Source: an uncultured Bermanella sp. (GTDB lineage Bacteria; Pseudomonadota; Gammaproteobacteria; Pseudomonadales; Oceanobacteraceae). Taken from it: 7,228 bases of DNA. The stretch spans positions 1-7,228 of the forward strand of contig CAJXIK010000098.1 in the NCBI GenBank assembly GCA_913054445.1, in the 5' to 3' direction. The notes under the pieces were generated by a model. It did not search any database and was not told the origin of the DNA. It saw nothing but the letters and a program-made list of their open reading frames with translations. The translations under genes were made by a program, and so were the position numbers. The stretch's first letter is position 1, and each line of letters begins with the position of its first letter. Of this stretch, positions 5,994-7,228 are shown piece by piece.

Positions 5994-7025
5994 TTATTTA
6001 AAGACCTGTGAAAACGCCGCTAATTCTTTTAATTTTTCCAGGGCTAGGCCAGTGCTGATGGCATCTTCTGCCATGGCGATGCCTTGCGCTAGATCGCTGG
6101 CCAAGTTGGCGGCATAGATGGCCGCCCCGGCGTTGAGGGCGATCATGTCGGCGGCTTTTACTCCGTTGGCGGTGTCACGCTTGCCCAGAGCATCTTCGAT
6201 GAGCGCGAGGCTTTGCGCGGCGTTACCCACAGACAAACCCGCCAAGGACTGCTCTTTAATGTTGAAGTCCTGGGCGCAGATTTCGTATTGCGTCACTTTG
6301 CCGTCTTTTAACTCCGCCACGGTGGTGACCCCAGACAGGCTGATTTCATCGAGGCCATCTTTGGCATGCACCACCAGCACATGGTTTGAACCGAGACGCC
6401 CCAGCACTTCGGCCAAGGGCTTACACAGGGCACCATCGAACACCCCTAGCACCTGATTGGGCACGCTGGCTGGGTTGGTGATGGGGCCAAGAATATTAAA
6501 AATTGTGCGCATGGCCAGCTCTTTGCGAGGGCCGATGGCGTGTTTCATGGCGCTGTGATGGGCGGGAGCAAACATAAAACCTACCCCTATCTCGTCCACC
6601 GCACGGGCCACCTGCTCGGCGCTTAAGTTGAGATTGACCTCGGCCGCCTCCAGTACGTCGGCGCTGCCGGTGGAGGAGGACACGCTGCGATTACCGTGCT
6701 TGGCTACTTTGCCACCCGCCGCCGCCACCACAAAAGCGGCGGCGGTGGAGACGTTAAAGATATTGGCACCATCGCCACCCGTGCCGCAGGTGTCTACTAA
6801 GTGATCGCCACTGATCTCTACTTTGCTTGAGAGGCGGCGCATGACACGGGCCGCGCCGGTAATTTCATCTATGGTCTCGCCTTTTAGACGCAAGGCCACC
6901 AGAAAACCGCCTATTTGTGCATCTGTGGCCTGCCCCGTCATGATGAGTTCCATCACGGCAGACATCTGCTGCTCACTCAAATCCTGTTTGGCCACCACTG
7001 CATTGAGCGCTTGTACCATGTTCAT
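5994..7025 (-). CDS. trpD: Anthranilate phosphoribosyltransferase
   Basis: TrpD transfers the phosphoribosyl group of PRPP to anthranilate, the step before TrpC acts two reactions later. The 343-residue length is normal for a stand-alone enzyme. The N-terminal helical domain (about 1-70) is followed by the PRPP-binding motif DTCGTGGDG (78-86), the anthranilate and phosphate loop KHGNRSVSS (109-117), and the metal-binding Asp225-Glu226 in GLDEISL. There is no fused glutamine amidotransferase (TrpG) part as in E. coli. A clear AAGGA ribosome binding site 7 bases upstream supports the ATG at 7025 over the second ATG two codons later. Directly upstream is about 200 bp of apparently non-coding DNA with a likely promoter, so unlike in Pseudomonas trpG is not immediately upstream. 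The operon visible here is trpD-trpC. Confidence 0.97.
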   Translation of the reverse strand: MNMVQALNAVVAKQDLSEQQMSAVMELIMTGQATDAQIGGFLVALRLKGETIDEITGAARVMRRLSSKVEISGDHLVDTCGTGGDGANIFNVSTAAAFVVAAAGGKVAKHGNRSVSSSTGSADVLEAAEVNLNLSAEQVARAVDEIGVGFMFAPAHHSAMKHAIGPRKELAMRTIFNILGPITNPASVPNQVLGVFDGALCKPLAEVLGRLGSNHVLVVHAKDGLDEISLSGVTTVAELKDGKVTQYEICAQDFNIKEQSLAGLSVGNAAQSLALIEDALGKRDTANGVKAADMIALNAGAAIYAANLASDLAQGIAMAEDAISTGLALEKLKELAAFSQVFK

Positions 7026-7032
7026 GACGGGT

Positions 7033-7037
7033 TCCTT
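7033..7037 (-). promoter_or_regulatory. Ribosome binding site deciding the trpD start
   Basis: AAGGA on the minus strand lies 7 bases before the first of two nearby ATG codons (MNMV), which is standard spacing, and 13 bases before the second. It favours the longer form. Confidence 0.75.
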
Positions 7038-7125
7038 AGATTCTTATGGGTAGGCCGACGTGGGCGGCATCTCAGCCAATCATGTGCCTGGCAGCGCCAC
7101 TGGCTGCGACTATGAAATGGCGCTC

Positions 7126-7154
7126 ACTATACCAGCGAACCTCTAAGCCTCCAA
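7126..7154 (-). promoter_or_regulatory. Likely promoter of the trpD-trpC operon
   Basis: On the minus strand TTGGAG (7154-7149) is followed after exactly 17 bases by TATAGT (7131-7126), itself preceded by TGG, which makes an extended -10. The -10 matches five of six consensus bases and the -35 three of six. Transcription would start near 7119 and give a leader of about 94 bases. A TCTAA/TTAGA inverted repeat with a 12-base spacer surrounds the -35 and could be an operator. The leader has no short reading frame with tryptophan codons, so classical attenuation is not supported. Confidence 0.5.
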
Positions 7155-7228
7155 GAAATTAGACTCGGCCTCACAGGGCAATCGCATTAAAATAAGCACA
7201 GGGGTCAATCTGTGGAGTCCGCCTGATC

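Noticed and set aside
7026..7119. Tryptophan attenuator leader before trpD
   Set aside because: Short frames in the leader (for example ATG CCG CCC to TAA) have no tryptophan codons, and no terminator hairpin with a T tract is present.
7171..7228. C-terminal end of a TrpG gene entering from the right
   Set aside because: The three minus-strand frames give short tails ending at or before 7143 with no resemblance to the TrpG C-terminal HPES/glutamine amidotransferase pattern.

Overview
The window looks like chromosomal DNA of a free-living, respiring gammaproteobacterium, probably from the Pseudomonas / Cellvibrio / Oceanospirillum side of the class rather than an enteric or vibrio. The evidence is gene content. 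Ubiquinone hydroxylation is by a di-iron Coq7 protein. TrpC is monofunctional, without the fused TrpF of enterics and vibrios. The Crp protein is very close in sequence to Pseudomonas Vfr. The order trpD-trpC / crp / yhfA(OsmC) / coq7 also follows the Pseudomonas vfr neighbourhood. I cannot name a genus.

Layout, left to right. Bases 1-1419 (+) hold the C-terminal part of a membrane-bound hybrid histidine kinase that runs in from outside the window. Bases 1493-2131 (+) are coq7, which converges with the yhfA-type OsmC gene (2141-2575, -) across a 9-bp gap. A 301-bp divergent intergenic region follows, with an extended -10 promoter before crp (2877-3548, +). After an 80-bp gap carrying an 11-bp perfect inverted repeat comes a REC-DUF3369-HD-GYP response regulator (3629-5158, +). 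It converges with trpC (5170-5964, -) across 11 bp. trpD (5994-7025, -) lies upstream of trpC in the same operon, with its own likely promoter near 7126-7154.

How the genes relate. trpD and trpC encode consecutive enzymes of tryptophan synthesis after anthranilate formation. coq7 serves ubiquinone synthesis. crp encodes a global cAMP-responsive regulator, and the HD-GYP protein is predicted to degrade cyclic di-GMP in response to phosphorylation, so two nucleotide second-messenger systems sit side by side. The hybrid kinase and the HD-GYP regulator bracket the crp block and could belong to one phosphorelay, but this is only inference from proximity.

Most of the window is ordinary core genome. 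The parts worth a second look are three. The inverted repeat has one arm covering the HD-GYP start codon and a candidate promoter lying inside its loop. The kinase ATP-binding domain has lost its N-box asparagines. The HD-GYP gene interrupts an otherwise conserved neighbourhood. I see no RNA genes, insertion sequences, CRISPR arrays or clear intrinsic terminators.
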